Shown: one piece after another, positions 47,080-56,061 of the stretch | Layout: every line of letters begins with the position of its first letter | Position numbering within the stretch: position 1 is the first letter of the stretch | From: Nitrospirillum iridis | GTDB lineage: Bacteria; Pseudomonadota; Alphaproteobacteria; Azospirillales; Azospirillaceae | Direction: 5' to 3' | DNA: 64,000 nucleotides | Assembly (NCBI RefSeq): GCF_014205765.1 | Contig: NZ_JACIIZ010000004.1 | Coordinates: 1-64,000, forward strand | Made by a program: the position numbers and the translations under genes | Notes under the pieces: generated by a model | The model's input: only the letters and a program-made list of their open reading frames with translations | Databases searched by the model: none | Told to the model about the DNA's origin: nothing

Positions 47080-49629
47080 ATGCCCCGGCGCAAGGACGCG
47101 AAAACCATCCTCGTGGTCGACGATGAGCCCCAGGTCCTGGCGGCCATGGAAGACCTGCTGGAGGATGACTTTCGCGTCCTGCTGCAGACGTCGCCCCAAG
47201 CGGCGCTGAAATTGCTGGAGCATGAGTCCAGCCTGTCGGTGATCATTTCCGATCAGCGCATGCCCGGCCTGAACGGGCATGAGTTCCTGGGCATCGCCAG
47301 CCGCCTGTCCGACGCGCCCCGCATCCTCTTCACGGGATATTCCGACTTGGATGCCGTGGTGGCGGCGGTGAACAAGGGCCAGATCTTCGGCTATATCACC
47401 AAGCCCTGGAATCCCGAGGAACTGCGCCAGGTGGTGGACAAGGCGGTGGCCCATTGCGAGCTGCACCGCGCCCTGCTGGAGGAGCAGCGGCTGCTCCACC
47501 ACCTGATGGACAGCGTGCCAGAGGCTATCTTCTTCAAGGACAGTTCCCACCGCTTCCAGCGCGTCAACGCGGTGGCCGCCCGTGAACTGGGTCTGGACAG
47601 TCCGGCCGCCGCCCTGGGCAAGCGGGTGGGGGATTTCCTGGACGCCGACCGGGCTGAGGCCGTCGAGGCGCAGGAGCGCCGTGTGCTGGAAACCGGGCTG
47701 CCGGTGATGGATCTGGTGGCACGGCTGGGCGAGCGTTGGGTGTCCGCCACGGTGGCGCCGGTGTTGGATGAACAGGGCGCCGGTGCTGGCCTGGTGGGCA
47801 TCTCCCGCGACGTCACGGAGCGCATGCGTCTGGAAGAACGCATCGCCCGCCTGACCCGCGCCCACGCGATGCTGAGCGGCATCAATGGCCTGATCGTCCG
47901 CGTGCAGGATCAGCAACAGCTGTTCGTCGACGCCTGCCGCATCGCCACGGGCCAAGGGGAGTTCCGTCAGGCCTGGATCGGCCTGCTGGAAGATGGACTG
48001 GTCATGCCCGTGGCGGCCGACGGCGCCACCCTGGACACCTTGTCGCCGGTGCGGGTGGACGGGGGCCCGTCCAGCGGTGCCGGTCCGCTGGATCATATCG
48101 TCGTGTCCGCCTTGCAGGATAGGGTGCCGGTGGCGGCGGTGGAGGATGCGGATGGGCTGACCACGCTGGTGCTGCCCCTGGTGGTGGAGCGCGCGCCGGT
48201 GGGCGTCATGGCGCTGTCGGCCCTGGAAAACAACCGTTTCGACGCGCAGGAGGTGGCTCTGTTGCGCGAGATGGCGGGCAACATCTCCTTCGCGCTGGAT
48301 CACCTGCTCAAGGCCCAGCGTTTGGATTATCTGGCGCTTTACGACGGCCTCACCGGCCTGGCCAACCGCCGGCTGTTCGCCGACCGCCTGGCCCAGCAGA
48401 TCGCGCGGGCCGGGGCCAAGGGGCGGCTGATGGCCGTGATCCTGGTGGACCTGGAACGTTTCCGTAGCGTCAACGACAGCCTGGGTCTGGACATCGGCGA
48501 TGAGGTGCTGCGTGAATCCGCCCGTCGCCTGTCCGCCGCCGCGGCCCATGCCGACACGCTGGGCCGCGTCGGGGCCGACTGCTTCGGCCTGATGGTGCCG
48601 GAGGTCAAGGGGGCCGCCGACGTGGCGCATCTGGTGCGGGAGCGCATCCTGCCCTGCTTTGAGACCCTGTTCGCGGCCGGCGGCGAACAGCTGCGCCTGT
48701 CCGTCCGGGTGGGCGCCGCCCTGTTCCCCGACGACGCGGCGGATGGCGAAACCTTGTTCGCCCACGCCGAGATGGCGTTGAAGAAGGCCAAGGACACGCG
48801 CGAGCGCCTGTTGTTCTACGCCGCCGGAATGAACAAGCGCCTGGCCCAGGCCGTGCGCCGGGAAACCCGGCTGCGCACGGCGCTGGAGAACCGGCAGTTC
48901 GTCCTGCACTACCAGCCCAAGATAGACCTGCGCGACGGGCGGATCACCGGGCTGGAAGCCCTGATCCGCTGGAACGAGCCCGGCGGCGGCCTGGTCGGTC
49001 CCAGCGAGTTCGTCCCGCTGGTGGAGGATCTGGGCCTGATCCACGACGTGGGCGCCTGGGTCATGAGCCAGGCGGTGACGGACTTCCAATGCTGGCGGGC
49101 CCAGGGCCTGAATCCGCCGCGCATCGCCGTCAACGTCTCGGCCTTGCAGCTGGAGCGGGAGGATTTCGTGGACGCCATGGCGGCGCGGCTGGGCCAGGAC
49201 GAGGCGGCCCGCGCCTGCCTGGATCTGGAGATCACGGAAAGCGTGCTGATGCGCGACATCCAGGCCTATGTCCCCAAGATCGCCGCCCTGCGTGAGATGG
49301 GCCTGCAGGTCTATATCGACGATTTCGGCACCGGCTACTCCTCCCTGGCCTATATCGCCCGCCTGCCGCTAACCGCGCTGAAGATCGACAAGGCCTTCGT
49401 CGCCAGCATCGACAACAGTTCGGAGGACACCACCATCGTCTCCACCATCATCCAGCTGGCTCACAGCCTGGGGCTGAAGGTGGTGGCCGAAGGGGTGGAG
49501 ACGGTGGGGCAAGCCAAGCTGTTGCGCCTGCTGCGCTGTGATGAGGCGCAAGGCTATCTGATCAGCCGCCCGGTGCCGATGATGGAGATCGAGGCCCTGC
49601 TGGCCCATCCACCCAAGGGCGTCATCTGA
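47080..49629 (+). CDS. REC-PAS-GAF-degenerate GGDEF-EAL c-di-GMP phosphodiesterase (WspR position)
   Basis: An 849-residue output protein. The receiver has Asp58 (VIISDQRMP) and Lys108 (ITKPW), followed by PAS (about 135-250), GAF (265-415), GGDEF (425-580) and EAL (590-840). The GGDEF signature reads GADCF (498-502), losing the catalytic glutamate and second glycine, so cyclase activity is unlikely. The EAL motifs are intact: EALIRW (from 626), NVSALQLE, DLEITES, DDFGTGYSSL, KIDKAF, AEGVET. Hence it should hydrolyse c-di-GMP when phosphorylated or otherwise activated. Last gene of the operon; its end overlaps the convergent AraC gene by eight bases. Confidence 0.92.
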   Translation: MPRRKDAKTILVVDDEPQVLAAMEDLLEDDFRVLLQTSPQAALKLLEHESSLSVIISDQRMPGLNGHEFLGIASRLSDAPRILFTGYSDLDAVVAAVNKGQIFGYITKPWNPEELRQVVDKAVAHCELHRALLEEQRLLHHLMDSVPEAIFFKDSSHRFQRVNAVAARELGLDSPAAALGKRVGDFLDADRAEAVEAQERRVLETGLPVMDLVARLGERWVSATVAPVLDEQGAGAGLVGISRDVTERMRLEERIARLTRAHAMLSGINGLIVRVQDQQQLFVDACRIATGQGEFRQAWIGLLEDGLVMPVAADGATLDTLSPVRVDGGPSSGAGPLDHIVVSALQDRVPVAAVEDADGLTTLVLPLVVERAPVGVMALSALENNRFDAQEVALLREMAGNISFALDHLLKAQRLDYLALYDGLTGLANRRLFADRLAQQIARAGAKGRLMAVILVDLERFRSVNDSLGLDIGDEVLRESARRLSAAAAHADTLGRVGADCFGLMVPEVKGAADVAHLVRERILPCFETLFAAGGEQLRLSVRVGAALFPDDAADGETLFAHAEMALKKAKDTRERLLFYAAGMNKRLAQAVRRETRLRTALENRQFVLHYQPKIDLRDGRITGLEALIRWNEPGGGLVGPSEFVPLVEDLGLIHDVGAWVMSQAVTDFQCWRAQGLNPPRIAVNVSALQLEREDFVDAMAARLGQDEAARACLDLEITESVLMRDIQAYVPKIAALREMGLQVYIDDFGTGYSSLAYIARLPLTALKIDKAFVASIDNSSEDTTIVSTIIQLAHSLGLKVVAEGVETVGQAKLLRLLRCDEAQGYLISRPVPMMEIEALLAHPPKGVI

Positions 49630-50650
49630 CCGCCGCGGCGGCGCGGAAGGCGCCAGGGGCCGTGCCCGTCCATTTGCGGAAGGCGCGGTGGAAGGCGCTG
49701 GCCTCGGCGAAGCCCAGGCGGGCGGCGAGGTCGGGGATGGCCTCCCGCCCCTGGGCCAGGGAGGCCTCCGCCGCGCGGCGGCGCAGTTCATCCTTGATCG
49801 CCTGGAAGGGGCGGCCCTCCAGCCGCAGGCCCCGCCGCAGGGTGGCGGGGGAGCAGCGCAGGGTACGGGCGACGGCCTCGAAATCCGGCCAGGCGGTCGG
49901 CGGCTGGCGGTCCAGCAGGTGCGCCACGCGGCGGGCATAGCTGTCGGGGTTACGGTAGCGAACCAGGAAGTTCTCCGGCGCGCGGGTCAGGAAGGCGACG
50001 GCGGTGCGGGCGTCCTGCGCCACCGGCAGGGCCAGCAGGGCCGCATCGAACCACAGCCGCGCCGCGTCCTGGCCGAAGCGCAGGCTGGAGCTGTAGAGCA
50101 CGCGGTATTCCTCCGCATGCGGCGGGATGGCATGGGCGAAGTCGGCGGCGTCGATGGGGATGCGCCGGCGCACCAGCCAGCAGGCCAAGCCGTGCAGGTA
50201 GGTCATCAGCGTTTCCTGCGCGAAGGGTGGCAGGGCCGGAGGGGGACGCAGCCCCGGCGGCACGGCGCGGATTTCCAGGCAGGCCTGCCGGCCCTGGCGC
50301 CGCACGGCCACCTGGATGCCGTCGAACACGCTGTTGTACCCACGGCAGGCCAGGTCCAGGGCACGGCCCAGGTCGCGTCCGCCCAGCGCCAGCAGGCAGA
50401 TGACGGCGAAGGTGCCGACCTTCATGCGCCGGGTGTCCATACCGTAGAACTCGTCATCCATAACCTGGGCCAGCAGGCGCAGCAGGGTGCCGTATGTCGC
50501 CACCGGCACGCGGGCGCCGGGCGGGAAGGCGGTCAGCCCGGCCTTGCGCCGCAGGGCCCCGGGGTCGAGGCCCGCCGCCACCGCGCGATCCAGCGCCGCC
50601 GCCACGAAATAGGGTGACACGCTGTTCTTGTCCGACAGGATCTTTTCCAT
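49622..50650 (-). CDS. AraC-family transcriptional regulator (OruR/arabinose-binding-like N-terminus)
   Basis: A 342-residue regulator with an N-terminal PF12625-like ligand domain (YFVAAALDRAVAAGLDPGALRRKAGL, then a DDEFYGM segment) and a C-terminal pair of HTHs (SPATLRRGLRLEGRPFQAIKDELRR and DLAARLGFAEASAFHRAFRKWTGTAPGAFR). An in-frame ATG at 50710 would add 20 residues. It is divergent from the acyl-CoA dehydrogenase gene and so probably controls that operon in response to a fatty or organic acid. It converges on, and overlaps, the EAL gene. Confidence 0.9.
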   Translation of the reverse strand: MEKILSDKNSVSPYFVAAALDRAVAAGLDPGALRRKAGLTAFPPGARVPVATYGTLLRLLAQVMDDEFYGMDTRRMKVGTFAVICLLALGGRDLGRALDLACRGYNSVFDGIQVAVRRQGRQACLEIRAVPPGLRPPPALPPFAQETLMTYLHGLACWLVRRRIPIDAADFAHAIPPHAEEYRVLYSSSLRFGQDAARLWFDAALLALPVAQDARTAVAFLTRAPENFLVRYRNPDSYARRVAHLLDRQPPTAWPDFEAVARTLRCSPATLRRGLRLEGRPFQAIKDELRRRAAEASLAQGREAIPDLAARLGFAEASAFHRAFRKWTGTAPGAFRAAAAVR

Positions 50651-50784
50651 GGGTGTCAGCCGCGCGCCTGATTGACAAAAACGATCACGAAATTTGATCC
50701 GCTTGGTCATTTCAGATTGGATCGATCATGTCTATCGTGGCTGTCGCTGGCAAGCCGGCCCATAATCAGGAGGAAACGCGGCCC

Positions 50785-51912
50785 ATGCTGATCACCGAAG
50801 AACAGGCCATGATCCGCGACATGGCCCGCGCCTTCGCCCGTGAGCGCCTGGCGCCAGGGGCGGCGGAGCGCGACCGGACCAGCCGCTTCCCGGCGGAAGA
50901 GCTGCGGGAGATGGGCGGGCTGGGCCTTCTGGGCATGCTGGTGCCCGAGGAGTGGGGCGGGGCCGGCACCGATGTCATCTCCTACGTTCTGGCGATAGAG
51001 GAGATCGCGGCCGGCGACGGCGCCATCTCCACCATCATGAGCGTGCACAACTCCGTCGGCTGCGCCCCCATCCTGAAGTTCGGGGCCGAGGCGCAGAAGG
51101 AACGCTATCTGCGCGCCATGGCGACGGGCCAGATGCTGGGCGCCTTCTGTCTGACGGAACCGCAGGCGGGGTCCGACGCGTCGGCCCTGAAGACCCGGGC
51201 GGTGCGCGACGGCGATCATTACGTCATCAGCGGCGCCAAACAGTTCATCACCAATGGCCGGCACGCGGGCGTGGCCCTGGTGTTCGCCGTCACCGACCCC
51301 GTGGCTGGCAAGAAGGGCATCTCCGCCTTCCTGGTGCCGACCGACACGCCCGGCTACACGGTCGCCCGGCTGGAACACAAGCTGGGCCAGCGCTGCTCCG
51401 ACACCGCCCAGATCGTGCTGGACAATGTGCGGGTGCCGGCCGACGCCGTGCTGGGCGAACCGGGCCAGGGCTACCGCATCGCCCTGGCCAACCTGGAGGG
51501 CGGTCGCATCGGCATCGCCGCCCAATCCGTCGGCATGGCCCAGGCGGCGTTCGAGGCGGCTCGTGACTATGCGCGCCAGCGCACCAGCATGGGTGTGGCC
51601 ATCATTGAGCACCAGGCCGTGGCCTTCCGCCTGGCGGACATGGCCACGCGTATCGAGGCGGCGCGCCAGTTGGTGTTGCATGCTGCCGCCCTGCGTCAGG
51701 CGGGCCTGCCCTGCCTGAAAGAGGCGTCGATGGCCAAGCTGTTCGCGTCCGAGATGGCGGAACGGGTCTGTTCCGACGCCATCCAGACCTTCGGCGGCTA
51801 TGGTTACGTCGATGATTTCCCGGTGGAACGCATCTATCGCGATGTGCGCGTCTGCCAGATTTACGAGGGCACCAGCGACATCCAGAAGCTGGTGATTTCC
51901 CGCAACCTGTGA
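50785..51912 (+). CDS. Acyl-CoA dehydrogenase
   Basis: A 375-residue FAD enzyme introducing a trans-2 double bond in an acyl-CoA. N-terminal helices from [20 protein letters not shown], the flavin/substrate strand [16 protein letters not shown], and the C-terminal [33 protein letters not shown] with catalytic glutamate in YEGT. The ATG at 50785 has an AGGAGG site 11 bases upstream. It is followed at 11 bases by etfB, so this enzyme comes with its own electron acceptor. It resembles the short/branched-chain group; chain length is uncertain. Confidence 0.94.
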   Translation: MLITEEQAMIRDMARAFARERLAPGAAERDRTSRFPAEELREMGGLGLLGMLVPEEWGGAGTDVISYVLAIEEIAAGDGAISTIMSVHNSVGCAPILKFGAEAQKERYLRAMATGQMLGAFCLTEPQAGSDASALKTRAVRDGDHYVISGAKQFITNGRHAGVALVFAVTDPVAGKKGISAFLVPTDTPGYTVARLEHKLGQRCSDTAQIVLDNVRVPADAVLGEPGQGYRIALANLEGGRIGIAAQSVGMAQAAFEAARDYARQRTSMGVAIIEHQAVAFRLADMATRIEAARQLVLHAAALRQAGLPCLKEASMAKLFASEMAERVCSDAIQTFGGYGYVDDFPVERIYRDVRVCQIYEGTSDIQKLVISRNL

Positions 51913-51923
51913 GGACTTGGGCG

Positions 51924-52673
51924 ATGAAGATACTGGTCGCGGTCAAGCGGGTCGTTGACTACAACGTGAAGGTCCGGGTCAAGGCGGACGGCACGGGTGT
52001 GGAGACGGCCAACGTCAAGATGTCGATGAACCCGTTCGACGAGATCGCGGTTGAGGAGGCTGTGCGCCTGAAAGAGGCGGGCAAGGCGACCGAGATCGTG
52101 GTGGTGAGCGTGGGGCCAACCCAGGCGCAAGAGACGCTGCGCACGGCGCTGGCCATGGGTGCCGATCGGGCCATCCTGGTGCAGCACGATGGCGAGACGC
52201 AGTCGCTGGGTGTCGCCAAGGCGCTGAAGGCGCTGGCGGAGAAGGAACAGCCCGGCCTGGTCATCCTGGGCAAGCAGGCGATCGACGACGACGCCAACCA
52301 GACCGGCCAGATGCTGGCCGCACTCTTGGGCTGGGCCCAGGGCACCTTCGCCAGCAAGGTGGTGCCGGCCGAGGGCACGGTCGCCGTGACGCGCGAGATC
52401 GACGGCGGGCTGGAGACGGTGGAGTTGAAGCTGCCGGCGGTGGTGACCACCGACCTGCGCCTGAACGAGCCGCGCTACGCCTCGCTGCCCAACATCATGA
52501 AGGCGAAGAAGAAGCCGCTGGAGGTGGTGGACGCCGTCGGCCTGGGTGTGGACCTGACGCCGCGGCTGAAGACGCTGAAGGTGGTGGAACCGGCCAAGCG
52601 CGCCGGCGGCATCAAGGTGGGCTCCGTCGAGGAGCTGGTGGCCAAGCTGAAGACCGAAGCGCGGGTGATCTGA
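51924..52673 (+). CDS. etfB: Electron transfer flavoprotein beta subunit
   Basis: A 249-residue EtfB that binds AMP and partners EtfA to carry electrons from acyl-CoA dehydrogenases to ETF-ubiquinone oxidoreductase. Characteristic starts and loops are [61 protein letters not shown] and the recognition-loop [28 protein letters not shown]. The ATG at 51924 is the conserved start. It ends two bases before etfA. Confidence 0.97.
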   Translation: MKILVAVKRVVDYNVKVRVKADGTGVETANVKMSMNPFDEIAVEEAVRLKEAGKATEIVVVSVGPTQAQETLRTALAMGADRAILVQHDGETQSLGVAKALKALAEKEQPGLVILGKQAIDDDANQTGQMLAALLGWAQGTFASKVVPAEGTVAVTREIDGGLETVELKLPAVVTTDLRLNEPRYASLPNIMKAKKKPLEVVDAVGLGVDLTPRLKTLKVVEPAKRAGGIKVGSVEELVAKLKTEARVI

Positions 52674-52675
52674 CC

Positions 52676-53614
52676 ATGACGACCATACTTGTTATCGCGG
52701 AACCCTCCGCTGAAGGTGTGAAGGCGCCGACGCTGACCACCCTGGGTGCCGCCGCCAAGCTGGGCGGCGCCGTGCATGTGCTGGTGCTGGGCCAGGGCGT
52801 GGCCGGTGTCGCCGACGCCACGGCCAAGATCGCCGGCGTCGCCAAGGTGCTGGTGGCCGACGCCGCCGAGCTCGCCCACGGCCTGGCGGAGAACGTGGCC
52901 CCGCTAGTGGTCGGCCTCGTGAAGTCCGGCGGCTACAGCCACGTGCTGGCCCCCTCCACCACCTTCGGCAAGAACGTGGCGCCGCGCGTGGCCGCCTTGC
53001 TGGACGTGGCGCAGATCAGCGACATCACCGGCGTGGAAAGCCCCGACACCTTCACCCGGCCGATCTACGCCGGCAACGCCATCGCCACCGTGCAGTCGCT
53101 GGACCCGGTGAAGGTGGCGACGGTGCGTGGCACGGCGTTCGAGGCCGTTCAGGCCACCGGCGGCAGCGCGGCCGTCGAGGCTGTGTCCGGCGCGGCGGAT
53201 GCCGGCCTGTCCACCTTCGTGGGCAATGAGGTGTCGAAGTCCGAACGGCCGGAACTGACGTCGGCCCGGGTGATCGTCTCGGGCGGGCGCGGCATGCAGT
53301 CGGGTGACAATTTCCACCTGCTGGAGGCCCTGGCCGACAAGCTGGGTGCGGCGGTGGGGGCATCCCGCGCCGCCGTGGACGCGGGCTTCGTGCCCAACGA
53401 CTATCAGGTCGGGCAGACGGGCAAGATCGTGGCGCCGGAACTGTACATCGCCGTCGGCATCTCGGGCGCCATCCAGCATCTGGCCGGCATGAAGGACAGC
53501 AAGGTCATCGTCGCCATCAACAAGGACGAAGAGGCGCCGATCTTCCAGATCGCCGACTATGGCCTGGTGGCCGACCTGTTCAAGGCCGTGCCGGAACTGA
53601 CCGGCCAGGTCTGA
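52676..53614 (+). CDS. etfA: Electron transfer flavoprotein alpha subunit
   Basis: A 312-residue EtfA, the FAD-binding half of the heterodimer. FAD-site motifs are [89 protein letters not shown]. The third gene of the acd-etfBA operon; a strong hairpin with T-run follows 28 bases after its stop. Confidence 0.97.
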   Translation: MTTILVIAEPSAEGVKAPTLTTLGAAAKLGGAVHVLVLGQGVAGVADATAKIAGVAKVLVADAAELAHGLAENVAPLVVGLVKSGGYSHVLAPSTTFGKNVAPRVAALLDVAQISDITGVESPDTFTRPIYAGNAIATVQSLDPVKVATVRGTAFEAVQATGGSAAVEAVSGAADAGLSTFVGNEVSKSERPELTSARVIVSGGRGMQSGDNFHLLEALADKLGAAVGASRAAVDAGFVPNDYQVGQTGKIVAPELYIAVGISGAIQHLAGMKDSKVIVAINKDEEAPIFQIADYGLVADLFKAVPELTGQV

Positions 53615-53641
53615 CGCCGCTCAAGGTTCCATAACACCGTG

Positions 53642-53680
53642 AACTGGCCGGGCCTCCGAGAGGGCGCCCGGCCAGTTTTT
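53642..53680 (+). terminator. Intrinsic terminator of the acd-etfBA operon
   Basis: AACTGGCCGGGC (53642-53653) pairs exactly with GCCCGGCCAGTT (53666-53677) followed by further T residues to 53680. It abuts the stop codon of the leftward AT-rich gene, so it may serve both directions. Confidence 0.88.
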
Positions 53681-54098
53681 ATATTCGAAGATCTTTTGAG
53701 ATCTTTTTCCCAAGTTTAAGATGTTTCATTATATTCTGCCGTATTTCCCAATTTTCAGAACCGTATGGGGGCATCTGGGACAAAGTGATCAAATTTTCAC
53801 CTGCAGGGCCTGGTCGCCAGGTCGTTTTGTGTATTGCCTTCATTATTATCTGATTTGAAATGACAAAGGCCTTTAGTTGAGATCCTACTTCAGAGAACGC
53901 AACATTTCGCGCTTTTATTGTGTCAGCCTCTGGAGTGTCCTCCTCCTCGTGTCCATGGTGATCATAGTTTTCGTATCTCGCCAATGCGACCGCCGCAGAT
54001 TCGCGAAGACTTATTATTTTTATTAAAGGCTGACTAATGAAATTGGTGACAAACCAAGCAACTACGCCACCCAGAAATCCCCACAGGAGCGCGCTCAT
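53679..54098 (-). CDS. AT-rich hypothetical protein with N-terminal membrane anchor
   Basis: A 139-residue protein. Residues 2-22 form one membrane span (ALLWGFLGGVVAWFVTNFI); the rest is a cytoplasmic helical part with LRESAAVALARYENY and an acidic/His segment (DHHGHEEEDTPEAD). I recognise no enzyme family; single-span proteins with a LRE...ALARY motif are found as accessory genes in proteobacteria. Base composition is far more AT-rich than the neighbouring genes and codon use differs (many AT-ending codons), pointing to recent acquisition. It lies 12 bases downstream of an ACT-domain gene but is probably an insertion at the etf terminator. Confidence 0.7.
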   Translation of the reverse strand: MSALLWGFLGGVVAWFVTNFISQPLIKIISLRESAAVALARYENYDHHGHEEEDTPEADTIKARNVAFSEVGSQLKAFVISNQIIMKAIHKTTWRPGPAGENLITLSQMPPYGSENWEIRQNIMKHLKLGKKISKDLRI

Positions 54099-54110
54099 AT
54101 TCCACCTTAA

Positions 54111-54500
54111 TTAGTGAGGTTGCGTTGATACATTGTGCCCCGCCGCCGTCAGCAGCGACAGCGCACGGTCCCGGTTCTCCGCCTTCACCATCAGGTGGTC
54201 GGTATTAAAGGTTGAGGTTACGAAGACGCCGATGCCATCCTCTGACAGGGGCCGTATGACCGACAGTAGGATGCCCGCCTGATCGAAGGCGAAGGGGCCG
54301 ACGAATTTCAGGCACATCCAGTCGTGGTCGGACTTCACGCCGGCTGGCACCCGTTCCTGCGGGCAGATCAGCGTCAATTCCTCGTCATTCCGCGCCAGGG
54401 CAGTGAAGCCCTCGCCATCCCACCAACTGGGGATGGGGGCGTCGGGCGGCAACTGGGCGATGGCATAGCGGCCGTTCAGGGGTCGCAGTGTGATGGCCAT
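54111..54500 (-). CDS. ACT-domain protein
   Basis: A 129-residue small protein of the two-ACT/CASTOR-like family: ITLRPLNGRYAIAQLPPDAPIPSWW, LTLICPQERVPAGVKSDHDWMCLKFVGPFAFDQAGILLSVIRPLSEDGIGVFVTSTFNTDHLMVK. Such proteins bind amino acids and may act as sensors. Start 54500 is preferred to the ATG at 54518. Normal GC content, unlike the downstream gene. Confidence 0.82.
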   Translation of the reverse strand: MAITLRPLNGRYAIAQLPPDAPIPSWWDGEGFTALARNDEELTLICPQERVPAGVKSDHDWMCLKFVGPFAFDQAGILLSVIRPLSEDGIGVFVTSTFNTDHLMVKAENRDRALSLLTAAGHNVSTQPH

Positions 54501-54619
54501 GGGATGCTTTCCATACAATATGATGTCATGCCGACGATGGGGGCATCCTACTGGAAAGTTTCCTATTGCGCGTGGTGAAGGTCGCGGTGGCCAAAGCCTG
54601 ACCGCCGCGACCTTGGTCC

Positions 54620-54919
54620 TTATTCCACCGCGTCCACCGGCGTGGCCGCCAGCACCAGTGGCGGCTCGGCCAGCAGGTCGCCCAGCGCCGCGCGGAAGGC
54701 GGTGTAGTGGGGGCTGGCGCGGTGGGCGTCGATCGCCGCCTGGTCGGCGTACAGCTCGAACAGGTGGAAGCGGACGGGGCTGTCCGTGCCCCGGAACAAA
54801 TCATAGCGCAGGTTGCCGGGCTCCGCCCGCGACGGGCCGGTCAGGCCGCGCAACAATTCCCCCACCTTGTCCACGGCCTCAGCCTTCGGGGTGATGGTGG
54901 CGAACAGGGAAATGCTCAT
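54620..54919 (-). CDS. Antibiotic biosynthesis monooxygenase (ABM/YgiN-type) protein
   Basis: A 99-residue dimeric ferredoxin-fold protein of the ABM family: LFATITPKAEAVDKVGELLRGL, EPGNLRYDLFRG, FHLFELYADQAAIDAHRASPHYTAF. YgiN is a quinol monooxygenase; others degrade aldehyde or quinone compounds. Starts 12 bases downstream of the old yellow enzyme gene in a TetR-controlled operon, which supports a role with reactive quinones or enones. Confidence 0.88.
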   Translation of the reverse strand: MSISLFATITPKAEAVDKVGELLRGLTGPSRAEPGNLRYDLFRGTDSPVRFHLFELYADQAAIDAHRASPHYTAFRAALGDLLAEPPLVLAATPVDAVE

Positions 54920-54931
54920 GTTGTTTTCTCC

Positions 54932-56032
54932 TCAAACGTCGCTGCTATAGCGCTGCAGCCAGTGGGCATAGGGGGCGGGCAGCACCCAGGACGGACGCTC
55001 CACGCCCAGCTTCAAGGCGGCGGCATAGGGCCAATGCGGGTTGGCCAGGTGATTGCGGCCGACCAGCACCTGGTCCAGCTGCTCATCCCGCACAACGCGG
55101 TCCGCGACTTCCGGGTTGGCGAAGCCCCAGGCGGAGGACACCGGGATACCGGCTTCCTTGCGCACGCGGGCGGCGACCGGTGCCAGGAAGGCAGGACCCC
55201 ATGGCACGTTGCCCTTGGGGGTGGAGAAGCCGACGCTGACGCTCAGCAGATCCAGGCCCTCTTGACGGAAACGGCGCACAAGGTCGATGGACTCCGCCAG
55301 CGTCTCCTCATCCCGGCCATCATATTCGATGACGCCGAAGCGGGCGGTCAGGGGCAGATGCGCCGGCCACACTTCCCGCACGGCCGCCAGCGTTTCCACC
55401 AGGAAGCGGCCACGGTTCCCGGCACTGCCGCCGTACTGGTCGGTGCGCTGGTTGGCGTCGCGGTTGAAGAAGCTCTGCGCCAGATAGCCGTGGGCGAAGT
55501 GCAGTTCCAGCCATTCGAAGCCGGCGTCCAGGGCGCGCTTGGCGGTGGCCACGAAGTCGGCGCGGATCCGGGCGATGTCGTCCAGGGTCATGGCCCTGGG
55601 CACCTTGGGCAGGTTGCCGCCGAAGGCGATGGCCGAGGGGGCGATGGTGTCCCAGCCACGCGGATCGCCCTCGGCGATGTGGTCATCGCCTTCCCAGGGG
55701 CGGTTGGCGCTGGCCTTGCGGCCGGCGTGGGCGATCTGGATGCCGGGCACGGCGCCCGCCGCCTTGATGGCGCGGACGATCGGGACGAAGGCCTGGGTCT
55801 GCGCGTCGTTCCACAGGCCGGTGCAGGCCGGGGTGATGCGGCCTTCCGGCGCCACGGCGGTGGCTTCCACCACCACCAGGCCGGCGCCGCCCCGGGCCAG
55901 GCCGGCGTAGTGGCTGAGGTGCCAGTCGTTGGCCAGGCCGTCGGTGGCGCTGTACTGGCACATCGGCGGCACGCCGATGCGGTTGCGTAAGGTCACGTCC
56001 TTGATCTTCAAGGGATCGAACAAGGTGGGCAT
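54932..56032 (-). CDS. Old yellow enzyme, YqjM-type NADH:flavin oxidoreductase
   Basis: A 366-residue FMN enoate reductase that reduces activated C=C bonds of enals, maleimides and quinones. YqjM marks are LFDPLKIKDVTLRNRI, PPMCQYSA with the redox-modulating cysteine, IQIAHAGRKAS, FEWLELHFAHGYLAQSFF, and NRGRFLVETL. The ATG at 56032 is conserved. It sits between a DJ-1/PfpI gene (29 bases) and an ABM gene (12 bases), all downstream of a TetR regulator. This is the architecture of an electrophile-response (NemR/NemA-like) operon. Confidence 0.94.
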   Translation of the reverse strand: MPTLFDPLKIKDVTLRNRIGVPPMCQYSATDGLANDWHLSHYAGLARGGAGLVVVEATAVAPEGRITPACTGLWNDAQTQAFVPIVRAIKAAGAVPGIQIAHAGRKASANRPWEGDDHIAEGDPRGWDTIAPSAIAFGGNLPKVPRAMTLDDIARIRADFVATAKRALDAGFEWLELHFAHGYLAQSFFNRDANQRTDQYGGSAGNRGRFLVETLAAVREVWPAHLPLTARFGVIEYDGRDEETLAESIDLVRRFRQEGLDLLSVSVGFSTPKGNVPWGPAFLAPVAARVRKEAGIPVSSAWGFANPEVADRVVRDEQLDQVLVGRNHLANPHWPYAAALKLGVERPSWVLPAPYAHWLQRYSSDV

Positions 56033-56061
56033 GAAAAACTCCGGATCGTCGGGGCGTGGGG

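Noticed and set aside
46717-49089. Long open frame antisense to the EAL gene and cheB (790 codons)
   Set aside because: Same reason: the sense strand has full domain structure and the antisense product has none.
47080-49629. Bifunctional cyclase-phosphodiesterase
   Set aside because: The GGDEF signature is GADCF, lacking the catalytic glutamate; only the EAL half looks active.
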